A stretch of DNA of 64,000 nucleotides from Mucilaginibacter rubeus (GCF_014643835.1 NZ_BMKD01000004.1:588560-652559), one strand, 5' to 3'; positions 8,145 through 19,101 are shown, counted from the stretch's first letter. The notes: generated by a model from the sequence alone, not told the origin. Numbers and translations: made by a program.

Positions 8145-11100
8145 TTATTGCAGCAACAACTTCAAATTAATCCCAAAATTGGTAAATGATGTATTAAACG
8201 TTTGCGAAGTATAGGGTTTGGTAAGGTTTGAATCATAAAACAAATTCAGGTTAAAACGCTGATTGATCACATAATCAACAGATGGCCTTACGGTAATATT
8301 TTGCGCGCCCGATGAGATCTCGGCCGATTCAACATCAGCACGGTAAATGAGCGTTTTATTATCGCGCAATGAAAAATCGAGTTTAAAGTTCACGTCCTTA
8401 TGCTGAATGCCTTCAAACCAGCCAAACGGAAAATGGAAATCTTTGGTGTGATAACCAAAGCCAAAAACAATGATCTTTTCATTTTGCTGTGCCAACTGGC
8501 TGTTAAGCATACTTAAGCTCAGCGAACGGCTTTGGCGATATTCGGCATTGGCGGTCATGCTGTTTTTGAAGCGTACGCTTGCACCCAGCAAAGGCACAAA
8601 CTGCTCAAAAATGGTGACTTGCGAAAACTGGTACAACGGCAGGAAATCATTATTTAAATCGCGCGAAGTGGCAGCGCCGTTAGCCTCGCGATATTGCAGC
8701 AGCGAGGTAAAGCCGCTTACATTATATGATGAACGGTAACCATGGCTCAGATCAAACGAATCAAAAATATCCTGGAACCAGGAGATCTTACCTAAGCCAT
8801 TGTATGTTACCTGCCAATTAGGAATAGGAATTTTTGGGAATTGCGACAGGTTACTGCCCGAAGCATTTTTTCCTGCATATGCTGCCAGAAATGCCGGCAC
8901 CAGCACATTTTGCGAATTTGGCCCGTAACCATCGGCATAGCCATCAACAAGCCCTGCCGAATTTGGGTTGGTACGCCCTAATCTTTGCGATATTACGGCG
9001 CGGGCATCCAAAAATTTCTGAAATGTAGATGAAACATTATTTATCCCCTTTGCCGATTCAAATGCGGTACCGATGGTAAGGAACGATACACTGTAGTTAC
9101 CCGATGTAACCGGACTTAATGTTTCGATACTATTGCTTGATGCCAGGTATTTAAAATTGGCCTGGTAATTATGATCCTGGGTTTTAAATGCGCTAAGCTC
9201 AATCCGCAGATCTTTAAATGGTTCAATAATACCCCTGAAGTGCATATCCTCATTTAGCGATGTGGTATATAACTGATTTTGCAGGGTATCGGTGGTGATC
9301 CAGCCGTTGGCAACAGCTTTAGCCCGGATATCTGTTTGACTGCCCAATAAAAAGCCTAATCCGGGGGCATTACCATCTGCACCAAAAAAGCCCGACTGCG
9401 GTAAGTATCCCGGTAAAAACGTTCCCTGGGTACGGGTATAGGTTGCGCTCAGGTTTTTAATACTGGTTAGCAGGCCTATCAGGATATTGCTCTTTTTATT
9501 GTTGGGATTATTGGCCTTACGGATAAAAGGAAACTTGTTATACAGCGACACCATATTCAGGGTTGGATTAAGCTGGATTGCCCTTGAGTTTTGAATACTG
9601 TTACCAACGTCATAAGCGGTACTGTTGATAGCAAACAGCGGCTGTGTTTGCCAGTTAAAGTGTGTACTGTAACGAGCTACTGCCGATATCCAATCCAATC
9701 CCGGAATTTTGTTAATAGGTACCGTATAATTAAAGTTAATAGTGTGATTATAGTTAGTTGTACGGCCCAGCTTTTTCAGGTTATCCCAAAGGGTATCGCG
9801 CTTTAAACCATTGATTCGCCCGGCGGGTTCATCCACAACCGAAAGATTGGTAGCGTCAATATCCATCTGTAATGATTTTGACAGGTTCCAGCCTATGCCG
9901 TATACACGGGTTATGTTGAAATACTTGTTGAATGTAGTTGTCGGGATAGGGATATAGTTATTAGGATCATTATCGCGCAGGGTATTCTCCGAATAAAAGC
10001 GGTTAAAATTGATGCTGAAATTCAATCGCGACGGCAGCAGGCTAAAGTTCAAATCACGGAACAGGGCCAGCATATTGCTTTTGATGATCCTGGCAAATGG
10101 GCTGTAGTATTTGGGCTGATTGGTATAGTTATAAGCAAGTGTGAGATTATAGGTTTTCTCCACATCATTCTGCGTCACAAAATCATGGTGATTGTATTCG
10201 GTATAGGCATAAGTGGCATTAAAGTTTTCAATATCCCAAATATGGTTAAGCGCATTTTGGTTTGTACGCGCCTTATGTACGTTGGTAAAATTGATGCTTT
10301 TGCGGGTGGTAATATCAATAGCCGCGTTCCTGATAGAGTCGCGCTCTTTGGTGCTCGTTGCCGCTGCCAGCGATGCCTTCAGCTCAACATCCGGCGCTCC
10401 GGGATCATATTGCGGCATGCTCCTTTGTGATGATAAATTGATATATGCCGGGATATGGATGCCGCTTTTATCCGGAAAAAACTTACCAAGCTCAACATTG
10501 GCCGATACGTCATAGGTTTGATCATCACTCTGGCTCCGGTCATTCAGCCTTGAATCAAGGGTACCGAAACCAATAGTTGTTTTACTGCCCGATACGGTGA
10601 TATCGGCAAAGTCGGCAAGCTTGGCATCAATCCTCGCGGTAGCGGCCCATCCCCCGCGCTGATCAAAATCGGTAAGGCGCAGCTCATCATACCAAACAGT
10701 TCCTGATTTATCCAACCCATCATCGGGCAAAACATTTGTGCCTTTATAAGGATTGCGCACGCCAAGCATAATGGTACGCAGCTTGCTTAAATCGGGCTGG
10801 CCCTTGATATAAACTACCTTATCACCCTCGGTGTATTTAAAAAGCTGATTGTAGGCTACGTTGGAGTGATTACGCGCAAGCTTGGCCCGGATCAGCAAAT
10901 CAAGCTCCAGGTCCATTTCATTAACATCCGGCCATATTGCTCCCGCATCACTGGTACCCGGCTGGGTTATTTTCAAAGGCAATTCGTACTCATAATAGTT
11001 ATCCTGGTAATCAACCCCGAGGCGGATAAACGCGTTCAGGTCATTATCCTTCAAATAATCACCCTCGGCATGGATAAACATTTGCATGCGTTTGTATTTG

Positions 11101-14100
11101 CGCAGGTCATTATAAAAAGTACGGAAGGCCGCCCTTGAATATCCATCGCGCAGGCTTTTTATATTAAGAGACAGCGATTGCTCGTTGAGTTTGGTATTGG
11201 TTTGCAGGTTATTGTAATTACGCTGGCGGTTAATACCGGGCGGCACCACATAAGGAATAGGCGTGCGGTTACCGTTCTCTTCAATATTTACAGCCTGCAC
11301 GTCGATGGTCGAATTATCTATCGGCGGGTTTTGGATAGCCGGATCGGCAATAACATTCAGCGGATTTTTTTCGGTATTGAAAGCACGCCATTCGCCGCGC
11401 ACCAGTTCCAGGGTCGCAAAACGAAGCACGGCGGTATCGGCAAAGTTGGTCATGAACATCCTCATAAAACGGATTGCCTTAAAATCCTGGATATTGCCCA
11501 CTTTTGATTGATAATCTGAGATTGGGATGCGGAACTGGTACCAGTTAACTGCCTGGGTTGTACCGTTAGGCAGTTTCACTTGTGCGGTAACTTTATCGTT
11601 GATATAGTTTTGACCAACAACCATATCGGCCGGCCGCATAGATACCTTGTATTGGAAGTATGAGTCTTCCTGGCTCATGTTGTTGTCGCGGTTAATATCC
11701 TCACCATCGGGCAGCGAAGTTGAGGCTGAATTTTGAATGCCGAGTTCGGCCTGTGACTGCTGCGCCGTTTTCGAGTTACCGTCGGTGCCGTTGTATTTGC
11801 TATAACGGTCGAGGATGCCGGCACGGGCCTGGTCGAGCGCCGCGCCCTGGTAATACTGATAATCATCTGACGAAGGGTCGGCAGCGATGGTAGTCGCGGC
11901 CTGCGCGTTCAGTTGTCCTTTTATCTGCTGAACAACAGGGGCAAATTTGGTTTGCTCATCCTGGTCGTTCATGCCGTCCAAACCAACATCCTGCAGTTTA
12001 CGGGCATCGGGGTTGTTATCAAAAGCATTAATAACCGGCTGTAGTTTAGACACCCGCCCCCAGCTGGTTTCATCCACCTTGGTCAGGTCGCCGTCTACAG
12101 GCAAACCATTTTCCAGGCTTTTACGCCCGTCCTTTAAAATATCTTCCGATAGCGAACCTAAGTTAAAGTACAAGTCGCCACCAGCTGAGTTTGGTTTGTA
12201 TATGAACGGATCGAGCATCCAAAACTCGATGTAGGATACGTTCAACGATTCAAAATCATTTGTTTCCAACTTCCTGAACATACCCCCCCAGCGTGTTTTA
12301 GGGTTTTGCAAGGTACCATCGGGATTAATACCTGTGGTAGCATAGTTGTACGGCCCACGGATACTTGGATAAAAAGCCATGTTAAGCGTAGCCAAACTAA
12401 TCGGTTGCCCGGTAGCCGACTGCTTGTAAGGGAAAACTTCCTGCTCAATCACCTGCCTTACATAATGGTTGGAAAGCTCGCTTCTTGATATGGGGATGGA
12501 ACCTGCATTGGTATAAAATATAGGGTCGATATTATAAAATGCCAGGCGGGCACGGTTATAGCCATAGCTCAGGTTATCAAACAAAGCTGATTCTCCAAAC
12601 AATTGCGGCGTTCCTGAAATTTGCCAGCTGTTAGCTCCTTTAATATCTATTACCGATTGACTGTTTTCAAAATCGTCAAGATAAGATGTGCCGTGTTTGG
12701 AGCCTGCAAAATTCAATGCACCGGGACTGCCCGGCATCAGTTTGGCAAACTCGCCGTAAAAATTAATGGATGATGGCACTTTGGTATGGATGCCGGGGAT
12801 CTTATCAACCAACCTGGTTAAAAACCGGGAGTTTGAACTGTAATTGGCATCAAAACCCCAAATGGTATTGGAGATTGATTCTTCGCCGGCGATTTCATTT
12901 TGGGTGATAGGCTGTTCGGTAAGGTGCATCAAAGTAGCACCTAACTGAAGCTTATCGCTGGCATGATAATCAAGCCGGGTGCCGTACAATGACTTTTGCT
13001 GCACACCGAACAATTCATTATTCTCCAGCTTTACGGTAATAGGCTGACCGGAAGATAACAGTGCCTGGTTCAGGATCCTGATCCGCCCGGCATTATAGTC
13101 AACCGTATAATCGTTCCCTTCCTGCAATTTTACCGTACCCGCGGTTACATTTACTGATCCCTGCGGAATGTTAACTGCATTTAGTTGGTACTCTGAACCA
13201 CCTGTTGAGGTATAAGTTCCCTTAATTACATACCTGTTTAATGCAGGGAAATATTGCTGCGCGATGGTTTTGGTTGAGTCATACAATGGCTGATAAACGT
13301 ATCGTTTAACCAGGTCAGTCTCGCCCGGGGTAAATTTGGATGCCAGGTCCGAACCAAAAGGCTCCACCACCGGGAACGAAATCCGCCCGTTTTGCGAATC
13401 GATGGTGATTCCTTCTAAAAAGTCAAAGTAGCCATCCGGTTTTTTATCGCTTTGCTGGTTGAGGTTATCAAGTCCTGCTACCTGAAGCCACAGCTTACCT
13501 TTTAGGTTTTGCCCCTCTTCCATTACTGTTTTTTCAATCCCCGTTTTATCATCAAGGCGGGTAACAGTTAACTTAAAATTGGTAGGGGCTATCTGAAAAG
13601 CACCGAGGGAGTAAATGTTTTTCATCATCAAATCCCAGGTAGGCAGGTTGGTTTTCAATAACTCGCCTTTCAGCAATTTCACAAAAAGCACATTAGGCGT
13701 ATTTGGGTTAACGGCAACATCGCTGCTAAATTCACCCACCTGGTATTGCACACCATTAACAGTATACTGGTAAGCAACCGCCAATACCTCATCATTATTT
13801 AAGGGATAATTTAGGGAGATGTAACCTAACTGCGGGTGCAGGGTATACTCCTTATCAGTAAGCTTGCGGGCGTAAGTTAGTTTTGAATAGTTATCCGTAT
13901 TGCCCGATCCCTGGAAAAAGCTGGCCACATCATTGGAGTTGGTGAGCCTTGCATTTTGTGGCAAAACAGATAACAGGTTATTTGATTGCTGGGCAAAACC
14001 TGGTCCTTTAAAACCCGCGGGCAGGGCACTGCCGCCGCCCACAATCCTTGTTTTATTGTATGGGTTATTTTCACCAAGGTCCATGAAGGCCAATATATCG

Positions 14101-15158
14101 CGCGAATCGGTAGTTACGTTGGTACGATTGGTTGTCCAAACCTCAATTTTAGTAATGTTTACATTGGAGCTGATGATCGGGATATTGGCCAGCGCCCTAT
14201 TATAATTATTCCTGAAATATTGCGACAGGAAGAAGTGTTTGTTGGCCTCATAATCGGCAGGCGTCAACCTAAACTCGCCCTGTTGCGAACCATTGGTAAT
14301 GGTGATGGTTTTTGACTGTGAGCGTTGCTGCGAAAAGATACTTGTAACATCCAGCCGTCCGAATTTCAACTTGGTTTTAACGCCAAAAAGCGCCTGACTA
14401 CCGGTGATCAGCGTGGTATTAAGCGGCATACTAACCGTACCGGCTTCAATTTTCTGAATGATCTCGTCGGGCGAGCCTGTATAATCCAGCTTGATCTGGT
14501 TTTCAAACTGGAACTGCGCGTCGGTGTTGTAATTGGTGGTGATCTTTAACTTATCGCCTATGTTACCGGTTACGTTGAGTTGGATGCGCTGATCAAAATT
14601 AAAGTTAAACTGACTGCGCTGGCGGGTGTTAAAAAGCGGGTTTTGGTTTTTATTTATCTGCCCGGCCATGATCATTTCTGCTGATCCTTGCGGGCGGATA
14701 TCAATCACCGAGCTGCCAAAGATCTGCTCAAACGTACGACTCCTGACCTTTATAGGCGGTATAAACCCCGGCTGCTGCGAATCATAGGCATAATTATCTG
14801 CCAGCTGCTGAAAATAGCCACGTTGGACCGATCGTTCTTTAAGTTTTAAATATTGCTCAAACGTAAGATACTGCGGGGGGCGGTAAAGTAAATTACCTAC
14901 CCTTTCGTATAAAATATAACGGTTTGTGGCCGGATCATATTCAATGGTACGTACCAGGCCTGCCGGGTCGGTATTGAAAATACCTTCCCTCATCCGCTGG
15001 CTTCGTGGCGCGGTCAGGTTTATTGGTGCATTTGATTTGGTTGTGTCATTTTTAGCCGCAGGTGAAGGCTTTTGTTGTGCATACACATTACCCAGCCCCC
15101 CGAACACCACAATGAACAACACACTTATAAGTGTCTTATAAGTAAATACTTTGGTCAA
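8145..15158 (-). CDS. sprA: Cell-surface/outer-membrane protein SprA (type IX secretion translocon)
   Basis: This giant protein of 2337 residues has an N-terminal signal peptide cut after VYA. It is the very large beta-barrel through which type IX secretion substrates cross the outer membrane; in gliding Bacteroidota it is needed for movement. Characteristic stretches are the early FEQIFGSSVIDIRPQGSAEM, the repeated SprA N-terminal motifs, and the barrel-like C-terminus ending FGINLKLLLQ. The length fits the family (about 2300-2500). It lies 24 nt downstream of ruvA on the same strand, an arrangement conserved in the phylum. No other type IX component is in this window. The 3' side runs into the duplicated palindrome block. 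Confidence 0.95.
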   Translation of the reverse strand: MTKVFTYKTLISVLFIVVFGGLGNVYAQQKPSPAAKNDTTKSNAPINLTAPRSQRMREGIFNTDPAGLVRTIEYDPATNRYILYERVGNLLYRPPQYLTFEQYLKLKERSVQRGYFQQLADNYAYDSQQPGFIPPIKVRSRTFEQIFGSSVIDIRPQGSAEMIMAGQINKNQNPLFNTRQRSQFNFNFDQRIQLNVTGNIGDKLKITTNYNTDAQFQFENQIKLDYTGSPDEIIQKIEAGTVSMPLNTTLITGSQALFGVKTKLKFGRLDVTSIFSQQRSQSKTITITNGSQQGEFRLTPADYEANKHFFLSQYFRNNYNRALANIPIISSNVNITKIEVWTTNRTNVTTDSRDILAFMDLGENNPYNKTRIVGGGSALPAGFKGPGFAQQSNNLLSVLPQNARLTNSNDVASFFQGSGNTDNYSKLTYARKLTDKEYTLHPQLGYISLNYPLNNDEVLAVAYQYTVNGVQYQVGEFSSDVAVNPNTPNVLFVKLLKGELLKTNLPTWDLMMKNIYSLGAFQIAPTNFKLTVTRLDDKTGIEKTVMEEGQNLKGKLWLQVAGLDNLNQQSDKKPDGYFDFLEGITIDSQNGRISFPVVEPFGSDLASKFTPGETDLVKRYVYQPLYDSTKTIAQQYFPALNRYVIKGTYTSTGGSEYQLNAVNIPQGSVNVTAGTVKLQEGNDYTVDYNAGRIRILNQALLSSGQPITVKLENNELFGVQQKSLYGTRLDYHASDKLQLGATLMHLTEQPITQNEIAGEESISNTIWGFDANYSSNSRFLTRLVDKIPGIHTKVPSSINFYGEFAKLMPGSPGALNFAGSKHGTSYLDDFENSQSVIDIKGANSWQISGTPQLFGESALFDNLSYGYNRARLAFYNIDPIFYTNAGSIPISRSELSNHYVRQVIEQEVFPYKQSATGQPISLATLNMAFYPSIRGPYNYATTGINPDGTLQNPKTRWGGMFRKLETNDFESLNVSYIEFWMLDPFIYKPNSAGGDLYFNLGSLSEDILKDGRKSLENGLPVDGDLTKVDETSWGRVSKLQPVINAFDNNPDARKLQDVGLDGMNDQDEQTKFAPVVQQIKGQLNAQAATTIAADPSSDDYQYYQGAALDQARAGILDRYSKYNGTDGNSKTAQQSQAELGIQNSASTSLPDGEDINRDNNMSQEDSYFQYKVSMRPADMVVGQNYINDKVTAQVKLPNGTTQAVNWYQFRIPISDYQSKVGNIQDFKAIRFMRMFMTNFADTAVLRFATLELVRGEWRAFNTEKNPLNVIADPAIQNPPIDNSTIDVQAVNIEENGNRTPIPYVVPPGINRQRNYNNLQTNTKLNEQSLSLNIKSLRDGYSRAAFRTFYNDLRKYKRMQMFIHAEGDYLKDNDLNAFIRLGVDYQDNYYEYELPLKITQPGTSDAGAIWPDVNEMDLELDLLIRAKLARNHSNVAYNQLFKYTEGDKVVYIKGQPDLSKLRTIMLGVRNPYKGTNVLPDDGLDKSGTVWYDELRLTDFDQRGGWAATARIDAKLADFADITVSGSKTTIGFGTLDSRLNDRSQSDDQTYDVSANVELGKFFPDKSGIHIPAYINLSSQRSMPQYDPGAPDVELKASLAAATSTKERDSIRNAAIDITTRKSINFTNVHKARTNQNALNHIWDIENFNATYAYTEYNHHDFVTQNDVEKTYNLTLAYNYTNQPKYYSPFARIIKSNMLALFRDLNFSLLPSRLNFSINFNRFYSENTLRDNDPNNYIPIPTTTFNKYFNITRVYGIGWNLSKSLQMDIDATNLSVVDEPAGRINGLKRDTLWDNLKKLGRTTNYNHTINFNYTVPINKIPGLDWISAVARYSTHFNWQTQPLFAINSTAYDVGNSIQNSRAIQLNPTLNMVSLYNKFPFIRKANNPNNKKSNILIGLLTSIKNLSATYTRTQGTFLPGYLPQSGFFGADGNAPGLGFLLGSQTDIRAKAVANGWITTDTLQNQLYTTSLNEDMHFRGIIEPFKDLRIELSAFKTQDHNYQANFKYLASSNSIETLSPVTSGNYSVSFLTIGTAFESAKGINNVSSTFQKFLDARAVISQRLGRTNPNSAGLVDGYADGYGPNSQNVLVPAFLAAYAGKNASGSNLSQFPKIPIPNWQVTYNGLGKISWFQDIFDSFDLSHGYRSSYNVSGFTSLLQYREANGAATSRDLNNDFLPLYQFSQVTIFEQFVPLLGASVRFKNSMTANAEYRQSRSLSLSMLNSQLAQQNEKIIVFGFGYHTKDFHFPFGWFEGIQHKDVNFKLDFSLRDNKTLIYRADVESAEISSGAQNITVRPSVDYVINQRFNLNLFYDSNLTKPYTSQTFNTSFTNFGINLKLLLQ

Positions 15159-15182
15159 AAGTTAGTAGATATTTATCCGTAA

Positions 15183-15767
15183 TTATAGCGTTTTTAACGC
15201 GAACTTAATTAGTTCTTCAACCGTTAATTCGCCATTATTTTTCTTGATCTCCTGGTCTAACACCTTTTCAGCAACGTTACGCGCAAAGCCCAGCATTACT
15301 AATGCTGATAGTGCTTCATCCTTAACCGTCTGGCTCACCGGCACAACAGTTAAGGTATCGGGGCCTTCCTTACGCAGCTTATCCTGCAGCTCCAAAATGA
15401 TCCGCTGGGCCGATTTTGGCCCTATTCCTTTTATCCGCTGGATTAATGAAACATTACCGGTCACAATAGCCGCCTGGATCTCGGCCGGGCTTATGGACGA
15501 TAACATCATCCTTGCCGTATTTGGCCCGATACCCGAAATGGAGATCAAATGTAAGAACAACCTGCGCTCGCCTTCTGTAGCAAAGCCGTAAAGCGTGTGC
15601 GCGTCCTCTTTTACGTGTAACCATGCAAAGAGTTTACATTTTTCGTCGTCACTAATGCCCGAATAGGTATTTACCGAAATATTAATATGATACCCTACCC
15701 CTCCCGCATCTATAACCACATACGACGGGCTTTTGAACATTAGTTTCCCACTAATATAATCATACAT
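15183..15767 (-). CDS. ruvA: Holliday junction branch-migration protein RuvA
   Basis: RuvA (194 residues) binds four-way junctions and loads the RuvB motor. An N-terminal OB fold (MYDYISGKLMFKSPSYVVID) is followed by two helix-hairpin-helix motifs (ISGIGPNTARMML and IKGIGPKSAQRII) and a C-terminal RuvB-contacting three-helix domain (ALVMLGFARNVAEKVL). Its length is normal. It precedes sprA by 24 nt and probably shares its transcript; upstream lie a terminator hairpin and a palindrome that separate it from the malic enzyme gene. Confidence 0.96.
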   Translation of the reverse strand: MYDYISGKLMFKSPSYVVIDAGGVGYHINISVNTYSGISDDEKCKLFAWLHVKEDAHTLYGFATEGERRLFLHLISISGIGPNTARMMLSSISPAEIQAAIVTGNVSLIQRIKGIGPKSAQRIILELQDKLRKEGPDTLTVVPVSQTVKDEALSALVMLGFARNVAEKVLDQEIKKNNGELTVEELIKFALKTL

Positions 15768-15904
15768 ATATTATTACTTTATTAAGATTATTAAACAATG
15801 ATGTTAATGGCAAACAGCCTTTACAGTGATTATCCAAAGATAAAATTCCGGCGTCATTATGTTCATATAATGACAAACAAAAAGCTGCATTATACTCGCC
15901 TTAA

Positions 15905-15942
15905 AAGATAAAGACGCTAAGCATTTAAATACCAGCGTCTTT
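15905..15942 (-). terminator. Probable terminator downstream of the malic enzyme gene
   Basis: A perfect 9-bp stem (AAAGACGCT at 15910-15918 with AGCGTCTTT at 15934-15942) has a 15-nt loop. On the minus strand it is followed by a T-rich TTTATCTTTT. It lies beyond the 15945-16051 palindrome, so the maeB transcript would include that palindrome. Confidence 0.6.
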
Positions 15943-15944
15943 AT

Positions 15945-16051
15945 CCCCCTCTAAATCTCCCCCGGTAGGGGAGACTTTATCGAGATTTCTTAAAAGCCCT
16001 CCCTTCCGGGGAGGGTTTGGGTGGAGCTTACCGGGGGAGATTTAGAGGGGG
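15945..16051. repeat. REP-like palindrome, perfect 23-bp arms
   Basis: The arms 15945-15967 and 16029-16051 are exact reverse complements. A second hairpin (CCCTCCC with GGGGAGGG) lies in the centre. It ends 7 nt from the maeB stop. The core resembles the insertion within miaB. Confidence 0.9.
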
Positions 16052-16057
16052 CTTGGC

Positions 16058-18334
16058 TTATTTGGCTGCAGCTTTTGCCTGCGCATCAACCACCGCAATG
16101 GTAACCATATTTACAATTTCACGTACCGAACTACCTAACTGCAGCACATGCACGGGTTTCTTTAAGCCAACCAATATCGGTCCAACTGCTTCGGCACCGC
16201 CTATTTCCTGCAAAAGTTTATAGGCAATATTACCCGACTCCAGGTTAGGGAAAATCAGCGTATTGGCCGGTTTACCATTGAGCGTTGAGAACGGGAAGTT
16301 ATCATCAAGCAAATCTGCGTTTAGCGCAAAGTTGGCCTGCATATCGCCGTCGACAACCATATCAGGATATTTTTCATGCAGTATCGCTACTGTTTCCCTG
16401 GTTTTTTCTGGTATCTCCCCTTCATTCGAACCAAAGTTGGAGTATGATAACACAGCCACCCTCGGGCTGATATTAAACTGTTTTACTGAGCGTTCAATCA
16501 GCACGGTAATGTCAACCAAATCATTCACACACGGGTTTACGTTCACCGTAGTATCACCAAAAAATACAGGGCCTTTAGCCGTGATCATCATATACATGCC
16601 CGCAACACGGTTCACACCTTCTTCAGTACCGATAATTTGCAGGGCCGGTTTTACTGTGGTTACATAGTTTTTGGTTAAACCTGAGATCAGCGCATCGGCC
16701 CGGCCAAATTGTACCATACAAGCGCCGTAGTAGTTGCGGTCTACCAATTGCTTTTTAGCCTCGTACAGGGTGATCCCCCTGCGCTGGCGTTTGTTATACA
16801 GAAACTCGGTGTACTCATCCATATGCTCGCAGCCTTCCCGCGGATCAATGATATGAACATCGCCCAAATCAAGGTCATTATCATGGATGATCTTTTTGAT
16901 CCTGTCAATATTGCCCAGCAAAATAGGGGTGGCAATACCTTCCTCTTTCACTATCTGTGCCGATCTTAAGATCTTATAATTATCAGCCTCGGCAAATACA
17001 ACGCGCTTAGGGTTCTGTTTTGCTTTAGCGGTAAGGTTCCGCAGCAGCTTATCATTAGTACCCAGGCGCACCCTCAGCTCCTCCGCATACGCATCCCAAT
17101 CGGTGATCACCTTACGGGCTACTCCTGAAGCTATGGCCGCTTTTGCCACCGCCATGGATACCTCGGTGATCAGCCTTTGGTCCATTGGTTTAGGGATGAT
17201 GTAATCCTTGCCAAATTTCAGGTTAGTAAGGTTATAAGCGAGGTTAACGGCTTCGGGAACCGGTTTTTTAGCCATTTCGGCAATGGCGTGCGTGGCGGCA
17301 ATCTTCATTTCCTCGTTAATAGCAGTGGCCCTTACGTCAAGTGCTCCGCGGAAAATGTAAGGGAAACCAAGCACGTTATTTACCTGGTTAGGAAAATCGG
17401 AACGGCCGGTTGCCATAATAATATCATCGCGTGTGCCGGCTGCAAGGTCATAATCAATTTCGGGCACCGGGTTGGCCATAGCAAAAACGATAGGCTTTTT
17501 AGCCATAGCTTTCAGCATATCGGGCGTTACCACATTACCTGCCGAAAGACCGACAAATACGTCGGCATTTTTCATAGCATCGGCCAGTGTTTTAACATCT
17601 TTGCGGCCAGTAGCAAACTCCATCCTGATCTCGTCAAGATCGGTGCGTTCCTGGTTTAGTACGCCATTGATATCAAACATCACCAGGTTCTCTTTTTTAA
17701 CCCCTAATGACAGGTACATTTTTGAACAGGATACCGCGGCGGCGCCCGCACCGTTAACTACCATTTTTATTTTCTCGAGTTTTTTTCCCTGGATTTCGCA
17801 GGCGTTCATCAAAGCCGCGCCGGATATAATGGCGGTACCATGCTGATCATCGTGCATTACGGGAATATTCATTTCGGCTTTTAGCCTGCGCTCAATTTCA
17901 AAGCAGGTTGGGGCCGAAATATCTTCCAGGTTTACACCACCAAATGTTGGCTCAAGCGCTTTTACAATGTTTACAAAATCATCAACACTTTTAGCATTCA
18001 GCTCAAGATCAAACACGTCAATATCCGCATAGATCTTGAACAGGAGACCCTTACCCTCCATTACAGGCTTGCTGGCCTCAGGGCCGATGTTGCCCAGGCC
18101 AAGTACCGCAGTGCCATTACTGATCACGGCTACCAGGTTGCCTTTAGCGGTATATTTATAAACATCTTCGGTATTGTCAGCAATCTTTAAACATGGCTCA
18201 GCCACACCGGGCGAGTAGGCCATGGTTAAGTCGCGCTGCGAATTTGTTGGTTTGGTAGGTACAACTTGTATCTTTCCGGGACGGCCTTGCGAGTGGTAAT
18301 TCAGCGCATCCTGTTTTCGGTTAGTTTTATTCAT
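16058..18334 (-). CDS. maeB: NADP-dependent malic enzyme with phosphotransacetylase-like domain
   Basis: It oxidatively decarboxylates malate to pyruvate. The first ~425 residues hold the malic and NAD-binding domains ([50 protein letters not shown]). The rest is the phosphate acetyltransferase-like domain usual in MaeB, thought to be regulatory ([29 protein letters not shown]). The length of 758 residues matches the family. The open frame extends 16 codons further up, but the ATG at 18334 ([14 protein letters not shown]) begins the conserved sequence and is the preferred start. It stands alone between the DUF1801 gene and ruvA. Confidence 0.93.
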   Translation of the reverse strand: MNKTNRKQDALNYHSQGRPGKIQVVPTKPTNSQRDLTMAYSPGVAEPCLKIADNTEDVYKYTAKGNLVAVISNGTAVLGLGNIGPEASKPVMEGKGLLFKIYADIDVFDLELNAKSVDDFVNIVKALEPTFGGVNLEDISAPTCFEIERRLKAEMNIPVMHDDQHGTAIISGAALMNACEIQGKKLEKIKMVVNGAGAAAVSCSKMYLSLGVKKENLVMFDINGVLNQERTDLDEIRMEFATGRKDVKTLADAMKNADVFVGLSAGNVVTPDMLKAMAKKPIVFAMANPVPEIDYDLAAGTRDDIIMATGRSDFPNQVNNVLGFPYIFRGALDVRATAINEEMKIAATHAIAEMAKKPVPEAVNLAYNLTNLKFGKDYIIPKPMDQRLITEVSMAVAKAAIASGVARKVITDWDAYAEELRVRLGTNDKLLRNLTAKAKQNPKRVVFAEADNYKILRSAQIVKEEGIATPILLGNIDRIKKIIHDNDLDLGDVHIIDPREGCEHMDEYTEFLYNKRQRRGITLYEAKKQLVDRNYYGACMVQFGRADALISGLTKNYVTTVKPALQIIGTEEGVNRVAGMYMMITAKGPVFFGDTTVNVNPCVNDLVDITVLIERSVKQFNISPRVAVLSYSNFGSNEGEIPEKTRETVAILHEKYPDMVVDGDMQANFALNADLLDDNFPFSTLNGKPANTLIFPNLESGNIAYKLLQEIGGAEAVGPILVGLKKPVHVLQLGSSVREIVNMVTIAVVDAQAKAAAK

Positions 18335-18480
18335 TTTTTTCAAATTGAAGCGCCCAAAATTACAATTCTTTTTATGGAACAAACATAAAAAAGCCCCTTT
18401 TTGCGATTATGTTAAAAAGAGGATAAAATATGGTTAAAGTTTTGATAAGATGTGTTTAAAAGAACGGATTTGGCAATGTT

Positions 18481-18849
18481 CTATTTTTTCTTCTTTGCCT
18501 TCTCCATATTTTTCTGAACCCTGAACTTTACAATTTTAGTGATCAGATCGAGGGGCATAGGCTCATCAAGCGGAAACTGAACCGAGCCTTTGGCCCCTTT
18601 ATAGCCCGAAAGTTCTTCTTTAAATTCTTCCAAACCCTGCGGTGCGGGATAAAACCCGATATGATTCTTAAAACCGCCGAAGTGCACTAAATTGCCATTG
18701 AGCACAAAGGTAGGAATAGCATATTTGATAGCTTCCCCGGCATCTGGGGCAGCGGCTTTGATGGTTTCGCGCACCTGTTGCAGTTTCTGTTGTACATCAT
18801 CCGGGAAACCGGCAATATATTCATCAATATTTTCTTTTGGCTTTTCCAT
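18481..18849 (-). CDS. DUF1801 (YdhG-like) family protein
   Basis: This small cytosolic protein has 122 residues from the ATG at 18849. The upstream 12 codons in the open frame are encoded by repeat DNA and are unlikely to be translated. Family features are IDEYIAGFPDDVQQKLQQVR, EAIKYAIPTFVLNG and HFGGFKNHIGFYP. DUF1801 proteins are related to YdhG/Fra-type iron-chaperone folds, but function here is not established. The C-terminus is a lysine-rich tail. It is separated from maeB by about 150 nt and has a repeat-filled region upstream, so its promoter must lie in or beyond the repeats. Confidence 0.8.
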   Translation of the reverse strand: MEKPKENIDEYIAGFPDDVQQKLQQVRETIKAAAPDAGEAIKYAIPTFVLNGNLVHFGGFKNHIGFYPAPQGLEEFKEELSGYKGAKGSVQFPLDEPMPLDLITKIVKFRVQKNMEKAKKKK

Positions 18850-18860
18850 AGCAATATTTT

Positions 18861-18981
18861 TGTCCGGAAGTCCGAAAGTCCGCATAAGTCCGAAAGATTT
18901 TCACGGAAAGACTTTTTATCTATAAAAATACAAATGTTTTTTTATGTCCGAAAGTCGGAAAGTCCGGAAGTCCGAAAGATT
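18861..18981. repeat. Degenerate ~8-nt tandem repeats (TCCGAAAG family)
   Basis: Two tracts (18861-18897 and 18945-18981) consist of variants of GTCCGAAA and GTCCGGAA repeated four or more times. The tracts at 19381-19460 are the reverse complement of the same words, giving inverted arms around the palindrome block. Confidence 0.8.
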
Positions 18982-18996
18982 CTTATACTATCATCT

Positions 18997-19101
18997 CTTG
19001 CGCTCGTTTGCAACGAGTGCTTAATATGGTTTGGCGATTGCATCGCCAGTCGCGTTATAAACGCTAACCCAAGATAAGCACTCGTTGCAAACGAGCGCAA
19101 G
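18997..19101. repeat. Perfect 27-bp inverted repeat (REP-like element)
   Basis: Positions 18997-19023 and 19075-19101 are exact reverse complements. The 51-nt centre has two more small palindromes (GGCGAT with ATCGCC, and GCGTT with AACGC), so the whole element can fold into a branched hairpin. No coding potential. Confidence 0.92.

Noticed and set aside
8470-15141. Several plus-strand ORFs of 60-110 codons opposite sprA
   Set aside because: They are antisense shadows of a long, well-supported coding frame with no recognisable domains.
16263-17846. Plus-strand ORFs up to 160 codons opposite the malic enzyme gene
   Set aside because: Antisense frames inside a conserved gene; no family features.
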